Position numbers and translations under genes: made by a program. Below the pieces are notes generated by a model. It searched no databases. It was given only the letters and a program-made list of their open reading frames with translations, and was not told where the DNA came from. Below, one piece after another: positions 15,991-23,639 of a DNA stretch of 37,936 bases. Source of the DNA: Planctomycetaceae bacterium (GTDB lineage Bacteria > Planctomycetota > Planctomycetia > Pirellulales > Pirellulaceae); NCBI GenBank assembly GCA_005798335.1, contig SYJV01000451.1, forward strand, positions 1 to 37,936, written 5' to 3'. The first letter of the stretch is position 1. Every line of letters begins with the position of its first letter.

Positions 15991-16477
15991 TCTGTTTGGT
16001 GCCCAGGGTTCGATACTGGCTTTCACGCAACCTCGTGCGATCGCTCGACGGTAAGACGCGGTGTCGTACCGGGTTCCCGGTTGCCGTTTCGGATGGCGTT
16101 TGACATTGGTCCCTGGTCACGCTTTCTCTGATCGCTTTGAATTGAAGCGGCCCGAATTCCGCCGCCAAATTCGTGGCATAGACTTGTTTGACAGGTCTTA
16201 GCGCCAGCTTGATCCTTTGCAGTTCGTCCCGCGATCGCTCCCCGTAGTGCTTCCGGCAATGGCTCAAGTAGCCCGCCATGACCTCGACGATGGTTAGCGA
16301 ATCTTTGGGTTTGCCAAACGCACTCGGATCGGAAGCCAAGTATTCGCCAACGAGTCGCTTGTACTCCCGCTTGCTTTCCGGCGTGCCGTGCTGCCCCAAG
16401 TAGTAATCCCGACCGGCCAACGTCACCACAGCCCGACCACTGGCTTTATGCTTGCGATACCCTGGAATTTTTGCCAT
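15841..16477 (-). pseudogene. Tyrosine recombinase (integrase) with internal deletion
   Basis: The N-terminal part from ATG 16477 reads MAKIPGYRKHKASGRAVVTL, YLGQHGTPESKREYKRLVGE, YLSHCRKHYGE, and LAAEFGPLQFKAIRES, the SAM-like and arm-binding part of planctomycete integrases. The frame then degenerates. The C-terminal part (15841-16026, different frame) reads APNRLRHATATKIRKEYGLE, AASIIHGHSEIGVTQIYAE, holding the R-H catalytic motif and the nucleophile Tyr. About 200 residues of the catalytic domain, with the first catalytic Arg, are missing between the two. It lies just inside the tRNA-side end of the island and must be inactive. Confidence 0.8.
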
Positions 16478-16503
16478 TTTGAGCGCCTTTCATGGTCACA
16501 ACT

Positions 16504-16515
16504 CGGTAATTACCG
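16504..16515. promoter_or_regulatory. Perfect 12-bp palindrome upstream of integrase start
   Basis: CGGTAATTACCG, 27 bases upstream of the integrase ATG and 79 bases from the att repeat. Position and symmetry fit an operator or a recombination-accessory site; no known protein is assigned. Confidence 0.3.
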
Positions 16516-16593
16516 GGTTTGGACTTTTGAAAACAGCGCTCTCACAACGGCGTGAGGTAACGTTTTTATCAACGAATCGCTTGGTAAACTGAG

Positions 16594-16622
16594 AGTACCC
16601 CCGACAGGATTTGAACCTGTGA
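16594..16622. repeat. attachment-site copy (att, inside tRNA-Arg 3' end)
   Basis: 29 bases identical to 11714-11742. It covers the T-arm and 3' acceptor strand of the tRNA gene plus two bases beyond it, the usual target of tyrosine-recombinase islands. Confidence 0.85.
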
Positions 16623-16669
16623 CCCCAGCTTTAGGAAAGCTGTGCTCTATCCAACTGAGCTACGAGGGC
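16596..16669 (-). tRNA. tRNA-Arg (anticodon CCT)
   Basis: 74 bases read on the minus strand. Acceptor stem GCCCTCG with CGGGGGT (one G-U at the end, one U-G inside); D-arm GCTC/GAGC; anticodon stem CAGCT/AGCTG around loop TTCCTAA, anticodon CCT; 5-base variable loop; T-arm ACAGG/CCTGT with loop TTCAAAT; discriminator A. CCA is not encoded. CCT reads AGG codons. Its 3' end serves as island attachment site, regenerated intact after integration. Confidence 0.93.
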
Positions 16670-16692
16670 ATAGCGGTGATTCCAGTGGACGC

Positions 16693-16720
16693 ATTCTACC
16701 GCGCGAAGAGCAACCGGCAA
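16693..16720 (-). promoter_or_regulatory. sigma-70-type promoter of tRNA-Arg
   Basis: On the minus strand TTGCCG (16715-16720) and TAGAAT (16693-16698) are separated by 16 bases. The expected start site would be about 16686, giving a leader of about 17 bases to the tRNA 5' end at 16669. Good agreement with the housekeeping consensus and position. Confidence 0.6.
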
Positions 16721-16772
16721 TCTGTATTTGGCTTGATTACTTCTGACCAGTATAGGTCCCAATAACGATAGT

Positions 16773-16908
16773 AAGGCGAGCAGCAGATAGTTTCTTACCA
16801 ATACAAGCCCGAAGCGCAAGCGAGTGTATGCCAGGATTGACGCACTTGCTTGCGCATCCGGCTTGTATTCGCTGAGGCCTTGGTAAATTCCCATCTGCCG
16901 CTCGCCTA
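16773..16908. repeat. MITE-like palindromic repeat, family A, subtype 1
   Basis: Ends AGGCGAGCAGCAGAT and ATCTGCCGCTCGCCT are inverted repeats; an inner stem pairs CCCGAAGCGCAAGCGAGT with the matching strand near 16842-16865. The element is nearly the same as 23474-23608 in the opposite orientation, internal loop included. It sits between the tRNA-Arg promoter and the DUF805-SRPBCC gene; apart from the promoter, the rest of 16670-17067 shows nothing. Confidence 0.85.
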
Positions 16909-17067
16909 AGTACGAGACTCTGTTCGTAGTTTTCTGGCAGACGTCGATAACGTCCGCTGGCAAGCCGAACGATGCTTGACGTTTTGCAGTAGAATAGATC
17001 CTGTCGCTTCGTACGCTCGACATTTATTTGCTCGGCAATCCAAGTTCACAGGCTTCATTTTTGTCAC

Positions 17068-18609
17068 ATGTCCAAGCCTAGTTCGGTCGCAACCATCATG
17101 CAGTCTCGTACTCGCTGCAAGGCGTTGAGCAACCTGTTTGGTCTTCATGGGTCAGTGTCGCGAGCCGCATATGTTGTGGCTGGTTTGATTTTGGCACCCC
17201 TAAAGTACTGCGTCGAAGCTGCCGCAATCTACGGTTTATCTGGCAAGTTCTTTACGCCAATCGACTTCTTTAATCCATGGTTATCGGGGCGCGAGTATTT
17301 TACCGCTGACGCACCTACGTGGTTCGGCATGGTCTGGGTTTTGTGGACGCTCCCGTTTCTATGGATTGGAGTCACGATGAGTGTTCGGCGTTCACAGGAT
17401 ATTGGCTTTTCGCCATGGTTGGGATTGCTGATCGTTGTCCCGATTGCCAACTTTGTTTGCATTGCGATGTGGGCTGCGTTGCCGACAAATTTGCGGCGCA
17501 CAAGTCGCATTGTGCCGCAATCTGGCGACCCAAGCAGTGCCAACGCAGTGCCGCACGACAGCGACAAAATCGAAATCTCGGAGCAGCAGTTTCACGAAAT
17601 TTATCGACCAACGATGACGGCCGATCTGCCTGAGCCATCGGGCATAACCGGCGGAGGATTCGCCGCGGCGGTCATGGGAATAGTAGCAGGCATAGTCTAC
17701 ATGGTCTCAATCGTCTTGCTGTCGGTCTACTTGTTCGGCAGCTACGGTGCAGCCCTCTTCTTCGGCACTCCGATAGTCACTGGAGCAGTTGCGGCATTCT
17801 TTCTCAACCGGCTAGAACCAGTTTCCATCTTGGCAACCATCCTGCATTCGTTTGCAACGATGTCGCTCACGTGCTGCGTGTTGTTATTTGTTGGACTCGA
17901 GGGCATCATTTGTATCTTTATGGCCATCCCGATCGTCGTTCCCCTGGGACTGATCGGCGCGGTCGTGGGGCGCGCGATTGCGATCGATAGTTACAACTCC
18001 TGGGATTCCTCTCAGCGCGGACTGTACAGTTGCATGACCATCGTCCCGCTGCTAATACCGTTGGAAAACCAACTGAGTCCATCACCGCAATACGAGGTTC
18101 GCTCTGTGGTGGAAATCGCTGCGCCTATCGAAGCAGTGTGGAACAACGTCATTGATTTTCCGGAAATCAACGAAACGCCCGATTGGTATTTTCGCATGGG
18201 GATTGCGTATCCCAAGCGAGCGAGAATCGACGGTGCAGGCGTAGGGGCGACTCGTTATTGTGAATTTACAACCGGTGTGTTCGTCGAGCCCATTACGAAT
18301 TGGAGCAAGCCAACCAGGCTGTCGTTTGATGTAACGGAACAACCCGATCCGATGTTCGAGTTATCACCTTATCGGCATCTCCATCCGCCGCATTTGGACG
18401 GCGCTTTTCGCAGCGTACGCGGAGAGTTTCGGCTAACATCGCTCAGCCCAGCACGCACGCGCCTTGAGGGCAGTACCTGGTACACGCTGGATATTCGGCC
18501 AGTTACCTATTGGACTATCTGGACGGACTGGATTATTCATCGCATCCACATGCGAGTCCTATCGCACATTCAGCGCAACGCGGAAGCGAATCGCAACTGG
18601 TCGTCCTAA
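17068..18609 (+). CDS. DUF805 membrane domain fused to C-terminal SRPBCC (polyketide cyclase/START-like) domain
   Basis: 513 residues from ATG 17068. N-terminal DUF805-like part: FGLHGSVSRAAYVVAGLILA, WFGMVWVLWTLPFLWIGVTM and SVRRSQDIGFSPWLGLL, the last matching the DUF805 R-x-x-D-I-G-x-x-x-W motif, with about three membrane spans before residue 140. A cytoplasmic linker (about 145-190) leads to a second membrane block of four or five spans (about 195-310). From about residue 340 a soluble domain reads YEVRSVVEIAAPIEAVWNNV and IDFPEI, the start of an SRPBCC hydrophobic-ligand fold, ending in helix VLSHIQRNAEAN. DUF805 proteins have no known function; a lipid- or ligand-linked role is a guess from the SRPBCC part. 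Confidence 0.8.
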   Translation: MSKPSSVATIMQSRTRCKALSNLFGLHGSVSRAAYVVAGLILAPLKYCVEAAAIYGLSGKFFTPIDFFNPWLSGREYFTADAPTWFGMVWVLWTLPFLWIGVTMSVRRSQDIGFSPWLGLLIVVPIANFVCIAMWAALPTNLRRTSRIVPQSGDPSSANAVPHDSDKIEISEQQFHEIYRPTMTADLPEPSGITGGGFAAAVMGIVAGIVYMVSIVLLSVYLFGSYGAALFFGTPIVTGAVAAFFLNRLEPVSILATILHSFATMSLTCCVLLFVGLEGIICIFMAIPIVVPLGLIGAVVGRAIAIDSYNSWDSSQRGLYSCMTIVPLLIPLENQLSPSPQYEVRSVVEIAAPIEAVWNNVIDFPEINETPDWYFRMGIAYPKRARIDGAGVGATRYCEFTTGVFVEPITNWSKPTRLSFDVTEQPDPMFELSPYRHLHPPHLDGAFRSVRGEFRLTSLSPARTRLEGSTWYTLDIRPVTYWTIWTDWIIHRIHMRVLSHIQRNAEANRNWSS

Positions 18610-18734
18610 GTAATTGCTCGTGAAATTGCGGCGTTGAGTGATATGCAGCGCTCTGGACATAAGCCTTCGACGGCAGTTATGGTTTTATCAGCCACAGTCC
18701 ACATAAATGATTGAACCAGACCCAAGGACCCAAC

Positions 18735-19724
18735 ATGACGACATTCAAGGCCCTGCGCATTTACGAAATCGATCGCAAAATTGTGGCACGAATTGATTCG
18801 CTGCAGTTGTCAGATTTGAATCCAGGTGGCGTTGTTATCAAAGTCCTGTACTCCAGTATTAACTACAAAGACGCCCTGGCCGCGACTGGTGCGGGGCGAA
18901 TCTTACGTCGATTTCCGTTGGTGGGTGGAATTGATTTAGCGGGAGTCGTTCAAACTTCGGATGACGCAAGGTACCATCCTGGCGACCACGTCCTGGTCAC
19001 TGGCTGTGGCCTGTCCGAAACGCACGATGGCGGTTTCGCCGAATACGCGCGAGTCAATGCAGATTGGGTCGTTCCGCTGCCGGACAGCCTGGGAGCGTTC
19101 AAGGCCATGGCGATTGGCACAGCAGGTTTTACCGCTGCGATGGCAATCCAGAAAATGGAGCGTAACGGACAATCGCCTGCCCGTGGGCCAGTCGCGGTGA
19201 CGGGAGCATCTGGCGGCGTCGGCAGCTTGGCCATCGATATGCTTTCCACTAGAGGTTACGAAGTAGTGGCCATCACCGGCAAGGCGTCATCAGAAGAATA
19301 TCTAAAATCGATCGGCGCGCATCGTGTACTGTTCCGCGATCAAATCAGCTTTGGCACCAAGCCTCTGGAAAGCGCTCAATTCGCTGGTGCTGTCGATAAT
19401 CTTGGTGGCAATATGCTAGCGTGGCTGACAAGAATAACGTCGGATGGGGGCAACATCGCATCTATTGGTCTGGCGGCTGGCCACGAACTGTCAACCACAG
19501 TCATGCCATTCATTCTGCGCGGAGTGAATCTGCTGGGGATCAATGCTGCTGCGCAAAAGCCGTCCGAACGACAGGCAATCTGGAGTCTATTAGCCTCAGA
19601 CCTAATGCCTCGCAATCTTTTGCGAATTGCACACAAGACGATCGCCTTTGACGAATTGCTTAGTGAATTTCCCGAATACATGGCCGGCGCTGTTGTTGGA
19701 CGCTCGGTGGTTAAGATCGCATGA
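18735..19724 (+). CDS. YhdH/YhfP-type quinone oxidoreductase, acrylyl-CoA reductase AcuI-like
   Basis: 329 residues from ATG 18735; an earlier TTG reading lacks support. Zinc-independent MDR family: SSINYKDALAATGAGRILRR and FPLVGGIDLAGVV match the AcuI/YhdH opening, DDARYHPGDHVLVTG the catalytic-domain core, AIGTAGFTAAMAIQKME the hinge, and VAVTGASGGVGSLAIDML the NADPH-binding Rossmann loop; GHELSTTVMPFILRGVNLLG and INAA follow. AcuI reduces acryloyl-CoA to propionyl-CoA with NADPH. Single gene; a long palindrome follows directly after its stop. Assignment to the subfamily is firm, the exact substrate less so. Confidence 0.9.
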   Translation: MTTFKALRIYEIDRKIVARIDSLQLSDLNPGGVVIKVLYSSINYKDALAATGAGRILRRFPLVGGIDLAGVVQTSDDARYHPGDHVLVTGCGLSETHDGGFAEYARVNADWVVPLPDSLGAFKAMAIGTAGFTAAMAIQKMERNGQSPARGPVAVTGASGGVGSLAIDMLSTRGYEVVAITGKASSEEYLKSIGAHRVLFRDQISFGTKPLESAQFAGAVDNLGGNMLAWLTRITSDGGNIASIGLAAGHELSTTVMPFILRGVNLLGINAAAQKPSERQAIWSLLASDLMPRNLLRIAHKTIAFDELLSEFPEYMAGAVVGRSVVKIA

Positions 19725-19737
19725 ACCTGAGTAATGG

Positions 19738-19881
19738 GCGTTTAGTTGCAATACCGTTCAACGAACGTGGGATAAGCTTCCAGCTTGTCAACCTGTAGCG
19801 GAGTTTCGCCATTGCTTGCACAAGATATTGACAAGCTGGAAGCTTATCCCACGTTCGTTGAACGGTATTGCGTTTAGTTGC
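19738..19881. mobile_element. 120-bp palindromic MITE-like element with 12-bp flanking direct repeats
   Basis: Two 44-base arms (19748-19791 and 19828-19871) are perfect reverse complements, separated by 36 bases. GCGTTTAGTTGC stands at both outer edges (19738-19749 and 19870-19881) in direct orientation, overlapping the arms by two bases, exactly as a target-site duplication would. No coding capacity. It lies 13 bases after the AcuI-like stop codon. In the rest of 19725-20246 I see nothing but the upstream region of korA. Confidence 0.75.
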
Positions 19882-20246
19882 TCATCTGTCTTTGAATTCC
19901 CATTGGCACCAGCAACTCGCAAATAATTGAGGCAATTTTTGATCGCGATTATTTACCAATTACGGCAATGCACCAATCGTAATTGCTACCAATTGCGAAA
20001 TGACGACTGCGGCTAGCGATAGCATGATGCACACTGCGGCTTATGTCGGCGAATCCGCCGCAAAACTAGCAAAGCGGGCGGCTATAATTGCCGCATTATC
20101 GAAACGATCTGGAATTTGAACGCAAATTAGTGACCCAACCACTGTTCATTTGTCAACTTTGCATTTACTCTAGCAGTTGGAAAATTCGATACAATCCTGG
20201 CCATCGTTTCAACCCAAACAACCTCAATTACGGACACAAAAACGAT

Positions 20247-22148
20247 ATGTCTATGGACGTCGCGCCTAAAGCAAATGGGGCAAAGCAGGTAAAACAGGTA
20301 AGCGGCATTACCGTGCGATTGGTCGGCGATTCGGGTGACGGGATGCAGTTGCTCGGCACTCAGTTAACTAATACATCAGCCCTTTCGGGCAATGACGTGG
20401 CGACGTTTCCTGATTTTCCGGCAGAGATTCGTGCTCCTCGAGGTACTCGTGCTGGCGTGAGTGGTTTTCAGGTTCAGTTTGCGTCTCACGAAGTTCATAC
20501 GCCCGGCGATACGCTGGACGGATTGGTGGCGATGAACCCTGCTGCCTTGGTGACCAATATTGCCGACTTGTGCCCAGGTGGTTTGTTGATCGTCGACGAG
20601 GATAGTTTCGAGGACAAGGATCTGAAACTTGCCAATCTTGGGACCGATCCCCTTGAAGATCCTGCGATGGAAAATTATCGGCTGGTCAAAGTGCCGATGA
20701 CGAAGCTAACGAGAACGGCGGTTCAGTCGCTGGGCTTGAGTGTTAAAGAGGCAGATCGATGCCGCAACTTTTTTGCAATGGGGTTGGTTTATTGGTTGTA
20801 TGGACGCGATACCGAATCGACACTGCGATTTATCCGTTCCAAGTTTTCTAAATCTGAGCAAATACAACAGGCGAACGAACGTGCCTTGCAAGCTGGTTGG
20901 GCTTATGGCGAAACGACCGAACAGCTCGACATCAGTTATCGCGTCGAGGCGGCCGCGCTACCGCCGGGTCACTATCGGAATGTGATGGGCAATCAAGCTC
21001 TAGCTTGGGGGCTGATGGCGGCCGCTGAACTGAGTAAGAAGGAATTGTTTTACGGTTCCTATCCTATTACTCCAGCCAGCGACATTCTTCATGAACTTTG
21101 CAAGTACAAGAATTTCGGAGTGATCACGTTTCAGGCGGAAGACGAAATTGCGGCGGTCTGTGGCGCGATTGGCGCAGCCTATGGTGGTTCGATGGCAGTA
21201 ACGACCAGTTCCGGACCGGGCATTGCGCTCAAAGCCGAAGCCATGGGTTTGGCAGTGATGCTAGAGTTGCCTTTAATAGTGATCGATGTTCAGCGCGGTG
21301 GCCCAAGCACCGGATTACCGACCAAGACTGAGCAAGCCGATTTATTGCAAGTCCTGTTCGGACGCAATGGCGAAGCGCCCGTCCCGGTACTGGCAGCTCG
21401 CAGCCCCGGCGATTGCTTCGACACAGCGGTTGAAGCGTGGCGCATCGCAACTCGTTTGATGATTCCGGTGGTCATTCTGTCCGACGGCTATATTGCCAAC
21501 GGTGCTGAACCTTGGGAAATCCCGGACATGAACAAGCTCGCTGCAATTGAAATAGAACATCCAGGGCCAATTTCGAAGGACGAGAAATTTCGCCCCTATC
21601 AACGCGATGAAATGTTGGCGCGTCCTTGGGCTTTGCCCGGCACCAAGGGTTTGGAGCACCGCGTCGGCGGCATCGAGAAACAGGACGGTACGGGCAACAT
21701 CAGTTACGATCCTGAAAATCATCAGAAGATGGTGAACATCCGCGCACAAAAGGTTGCCAATGTCGCGAAGATGATTGGACCCCAAGAAGTCTTTGGACCG
21801 CGCGAAGGCGAACTGCTAGTGTTGTCATGGGGTGGCACCTACGGAGCTTGTCGAACAGCCGTGATTGAATCAATCGCTGCCGGCCGGCGAGTCGCTCACT
21901 GCCACTTGCGACATCTAAATCCATTTCCATCGGATTTGGCGGATATTCTGTCGCGATATGAATCAGTGTTGGTTCCAGAATTGAATATGGGACAACTATT
22001 GATGTTGATTCGCTCGCGCTATTTGATCGATGCAGAAGGATTCAATAAAGTCAAAGGCAAGCCGTTTGCCGTCAGTGAGCTGGTGAGCAAGATCGCTGCC
22101 ATGACGACTGTCACCCAGGAAGAAGTTCTTGCCGGAGCATCGGCATAA
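20247..22148 (+). CDS. korA: 2-oxoacid:ferredoxin oxidoreductase, alpha subunit with fused gamma domain (KorA-type)
   Basis: 633 residues from ATG 20247 (MSMDVAPK); the frame stays open upstream only through non-ATG starts. An N-terminal gamma domain (about 20-200) begins VRLVGDSGDGMQLLGTQLTN and includes FPAEIRAPRGT. The alpha/pyrimidine-binding domain follows: GSYPITPASDILHEL (about 270), FQAEDEIAAVCGAIGAAYGG, TTSSGPGIALKAEA and QRGGPSTGLPTKTEQADLLQ. This gamma-alpha fusion with a short beta partner is the standard 2-oxoglutarate or 2-oxoacid:ferredoxin oxidoreductase of aerobic bacteria, which decarboxylates the 2-oxoacid and reduces ferredoxin. korB follows 74 bases downstream. Substrate (2-oxoglutarate versus pyruvate) is inferred from the family layout. 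Confidence 0.93.
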   Translation: MSMDVAPKANGAKQVKQVSGITVRLVGDSGDGMQLLGTQLTNTSALSGNDVATFPDFPAEIRAPRGTRAGVSGFQVQFASHEVHTPGDTLDGLVAMNPAALVTNIADLCPGGLLIVDEDSFEDKDLKLANLGTDPLEDPAMENYRLVKVPMTKLTRTAVQSLGLSVKEADRCRNFFAMGLVYWLYGRDTESTLRFIRSKFSKSEQIQQANERALQAGWAYGETTEQLDISYRVEAAALPPGHYRNVMGNQALAWGLMAAAELSKKELFYGSYPITPASDILHELCKYKNFGVITFQAEDEIAAVCGAIGAAYGGSMAVTTSSGPGIALKAEAMGLAVMLELPLIVIDVQRGGPSTGLPTKTEQADLLQVLFGRNGEAPVPVLAARSPGDCFDTAVEAWRIATRLMIPVVILSDGYIANGAEPWEIPDMNKLAAIEIEHPGPISKDEKFRPYQRDEMLARPWALPGTKGLEHRVGGIEKQDGTGNISYDPENHQKMVNIRAQKVANVAKMIGPQEVFGPREGELLVLSWGGTYGACRTAVIESIAAGRRVAHCHLRHLNPFPSDLADILSRYESVLVPELNMGQLLMLIRSRYLIDAEGFNKVKGKPFAVSELVSKIAAMTTVTQEEVLAGASA

Positions 22149-22222
22149 CATGATTGCGATGAAATTCTAGCACGAAATATTATCTTTCACCCAATACTCA
22201 ATATTCATAGAATCAATTAACC

Positions 22223-23242
22223 ATGAGTACTGCCACCGCTTTGCCCGTACTGACTGCTAATGATTTCGCGAGCGATCAAGAGATTCGCTGGTGCCCAGGT
22301 TGCGGCGACTATTCCATATTAGCGCAGATGAAAAAGATGCTGCCAGAGCTGGGCTTGCCGACTGAACAAATCGTATTTGTTTCGGGCATCGGATGTTCAA
22401 GCCGATTTCCGTATTACATGAATACGTACGGAGTTCACAGCATTCATGGTCGAGCACCTGCGGTCGCAACCGGCCTCAAGGTTGCCCGTCCGGACTTGAA
22501 GGTATTTGTGATCACAGGCGATGGCGACGCGCTGAGCATCGGCGGTAATCACTTCATTCATATGCTAAGGCGCAACGTCAATATTACGTTGGTGTTGTTC
22601 AACAACAGAATCTACGGCCTGACCAAAGGCCAGTATTCGCCAACCAGTTTGGAAGGTGCCGTTACCAAGAGCACGCCGATGGGTGTCGTCGACCATCCGC
22701 TGAATCCGATTTTGCTGGCACTCGGCGCGGAAGCTACTTTTATTGCGCGCAGTGTTGATACTCAAATCAAGCATCTGTCTGCGACTCTGAAACGCGCTGC
22801 CGAGCACAAGGGTACAGCGGTTGTCGAGGTCTATCAAAACTGCAACGTCTTTAATGATGGCGCCTGGAGCTATGCCCAAGACAAAGCCACTCGCGAGGAC
22901 ACTACGCTTGAGCTGGAAAATGGCAAGCCGATGATCTTTGGTAAGAATCGCGATAAGGGGATTCGGTTGAACGGCTTTCAGCCAGAAGTTGTCGAGCTTA
23001 AGGGCGGCATTGCCGAAGACGATTTGCTGTTTCACGACGAGAAAGCCGATTCGACGCTAGTTTACATGCTCGCACGCATGCGGCATCCCAATTTTCCGGA
23101 ACCAATCGGCGTCTTCCGCGATGTTGAGTCCACTGTATTCGAAGAGCAAATGCGCAATCAAGTCAAGGAAGCGATTCTCACTCGAGGCAAAGGCGATCTC
23201 AACAAACTGTTTCGCAGCGGCGATACATGGCATGTAAAGTAG
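22223..23242 (+). CDS. korB: 2-oxoacid:ferredoxin oxidoreductase, beta subunit (KorB-type)
   Basis: 339 residues from ATG 22223. WCPGCGDYSILAQMKK carries C24 and C27 of the [4Fe-4S] site; further Cys in GIGCSSRFPYYMNTYG and QNCNVFNDGAW fit the remaining ligands. ThDP-binding motif: VFVITGDGDALSIGGNHFIH with LVLFNNRIYGLTKGQYSPTS. The subunit pairs with KorA upstream; together they form the enzyme, with electrons leaving through the cluster to ferredoxin. A palindrome (23264-23369) starts 22 bases after the stop and probably closes the transcription unit. Confidence 0.95.
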   Translation: MSTATALPVLTANDFASDQEIRWCPGCGDYSILAQMKKMLPELGLPTEQIVFVSGIGCSSRFPYYMNTYGVHSIHGRAPAVATGLKVARPDLKVFVITGDGDALSIGGNHFIHMLRRNVNITLVLFNNRIYGLTKGQYSPTSLEGAVTKSTPMGVVDHPLNPILLALGAEATFIARSVDTQIKHLSATLKRAAEHKGTAVVEVYQNCNVFNDGAWSYAQDKATREDTTLELENGKPMIFGKNRDKGIRLNGFQPEVVELKGGIAEDDLLFHDEKADSTLVYMLARMRHPNFPEPIGVFRDVESTVFEEQMRNQVKEAILTRGKGDLNKLFRSGDTWHVK

Positions 23243-23263
23243 ACCCTGGGGCTAGTTTGGACT

Positions 23264-23369
23264 CTAGGCTTTGTTTCTAAAGTCGCCTTTCGCTCCGCGA
23301 AAGATTGGAAAAGACAGAGCTTTCGCGGAGCGAAAGTCGACAATCTGGTTGTTTAGAAACAGAGCCTAG
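23264..23369. repeat. Palindromic repeat (hairpin element D) after korB
   Basis: Outer arms CTAGGCTTTGTTTCTAAA and TTTAGAAACAGAGCCTAG pair with one mismatch, and inner arms CTTTCGCTCCGCGAAAG and CTTTCGCGGAGCGAAAG also pair. A long hairpin results. It may end korB transcription. I see no other copy in the window. Confidence 0.8.
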
Positions 23370-23473
23370 TCCTGCCACGCCATGCGCACGCAACTGTACT
23401 GCAAGTTAATGTGGTGCTGGATGACTGCTGCACGAAACGTTCCGACAGGAATTATCACGCAGCGGACTTTGGT

Positions 23474-23608
23474 TAGGCGAGCGGCAGATGGGAATTTACC
23501 AAGGCCTAAGCGAATACACGCCCGAAGCGCAAGCGAGTGCGTCAATCCTGGCATACACTCGCGTGCGCTTCGGGCTTGTATTGGTAAGAAACTATCTGCC
23601 GCTCGCTT
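23474..23608. repeat. MITE-like palindromic repeat, family A, subtype 1
   Basis: TAGGCGAGCGGCAGAT and ATCTGCCGCTCGC are the ends; the body is nearly identical to 16773-16908 in reverse complement, including the loop CAATCCTGGCATACACTCG. It lies between korB and the convergent Gfo/Idh/MocA gene. Confidence 0.88.
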
Positions 23609-23639
23609 TAGCACACAACTGCGAAAGAAACTAGCTACG

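Larger units (their letters stand above)
11714..16622. mobile_element. Decayed integrative island at tRNA-Arg(CCT) 3' end
   Basis: A 4.9-kb segment is bounded by 29-bp perfect direct repeats (11714-11742 and 16594-16622). The right-hand repeat is the 3' end of an intact tRNA-Arg gene; the left is a tRNA fragment with no 5' part. A tyrosine recombinase remnant lies next to the tRNA-side end, the usual place for an integrase in tRNA-targeting islands. The content is almost all accessory or broken: esterase remnant, DUF1559/lipoprotein pair, PIN toxin, two antitoxin remnants, truncated small protein and the integrase. Base composition is patchy and locally much more GC-rich than the flanks. With the integrase broken, the island can no longer excise by itself. 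Confidence 0.8.

Noticed and set aside
20088-20246. N-terminal extension of KorA
   Set aside because: It needs a TTG start, and the 53 extra residues have no counterpart in the family; the ATG at 20247 fits the gamma domain start.
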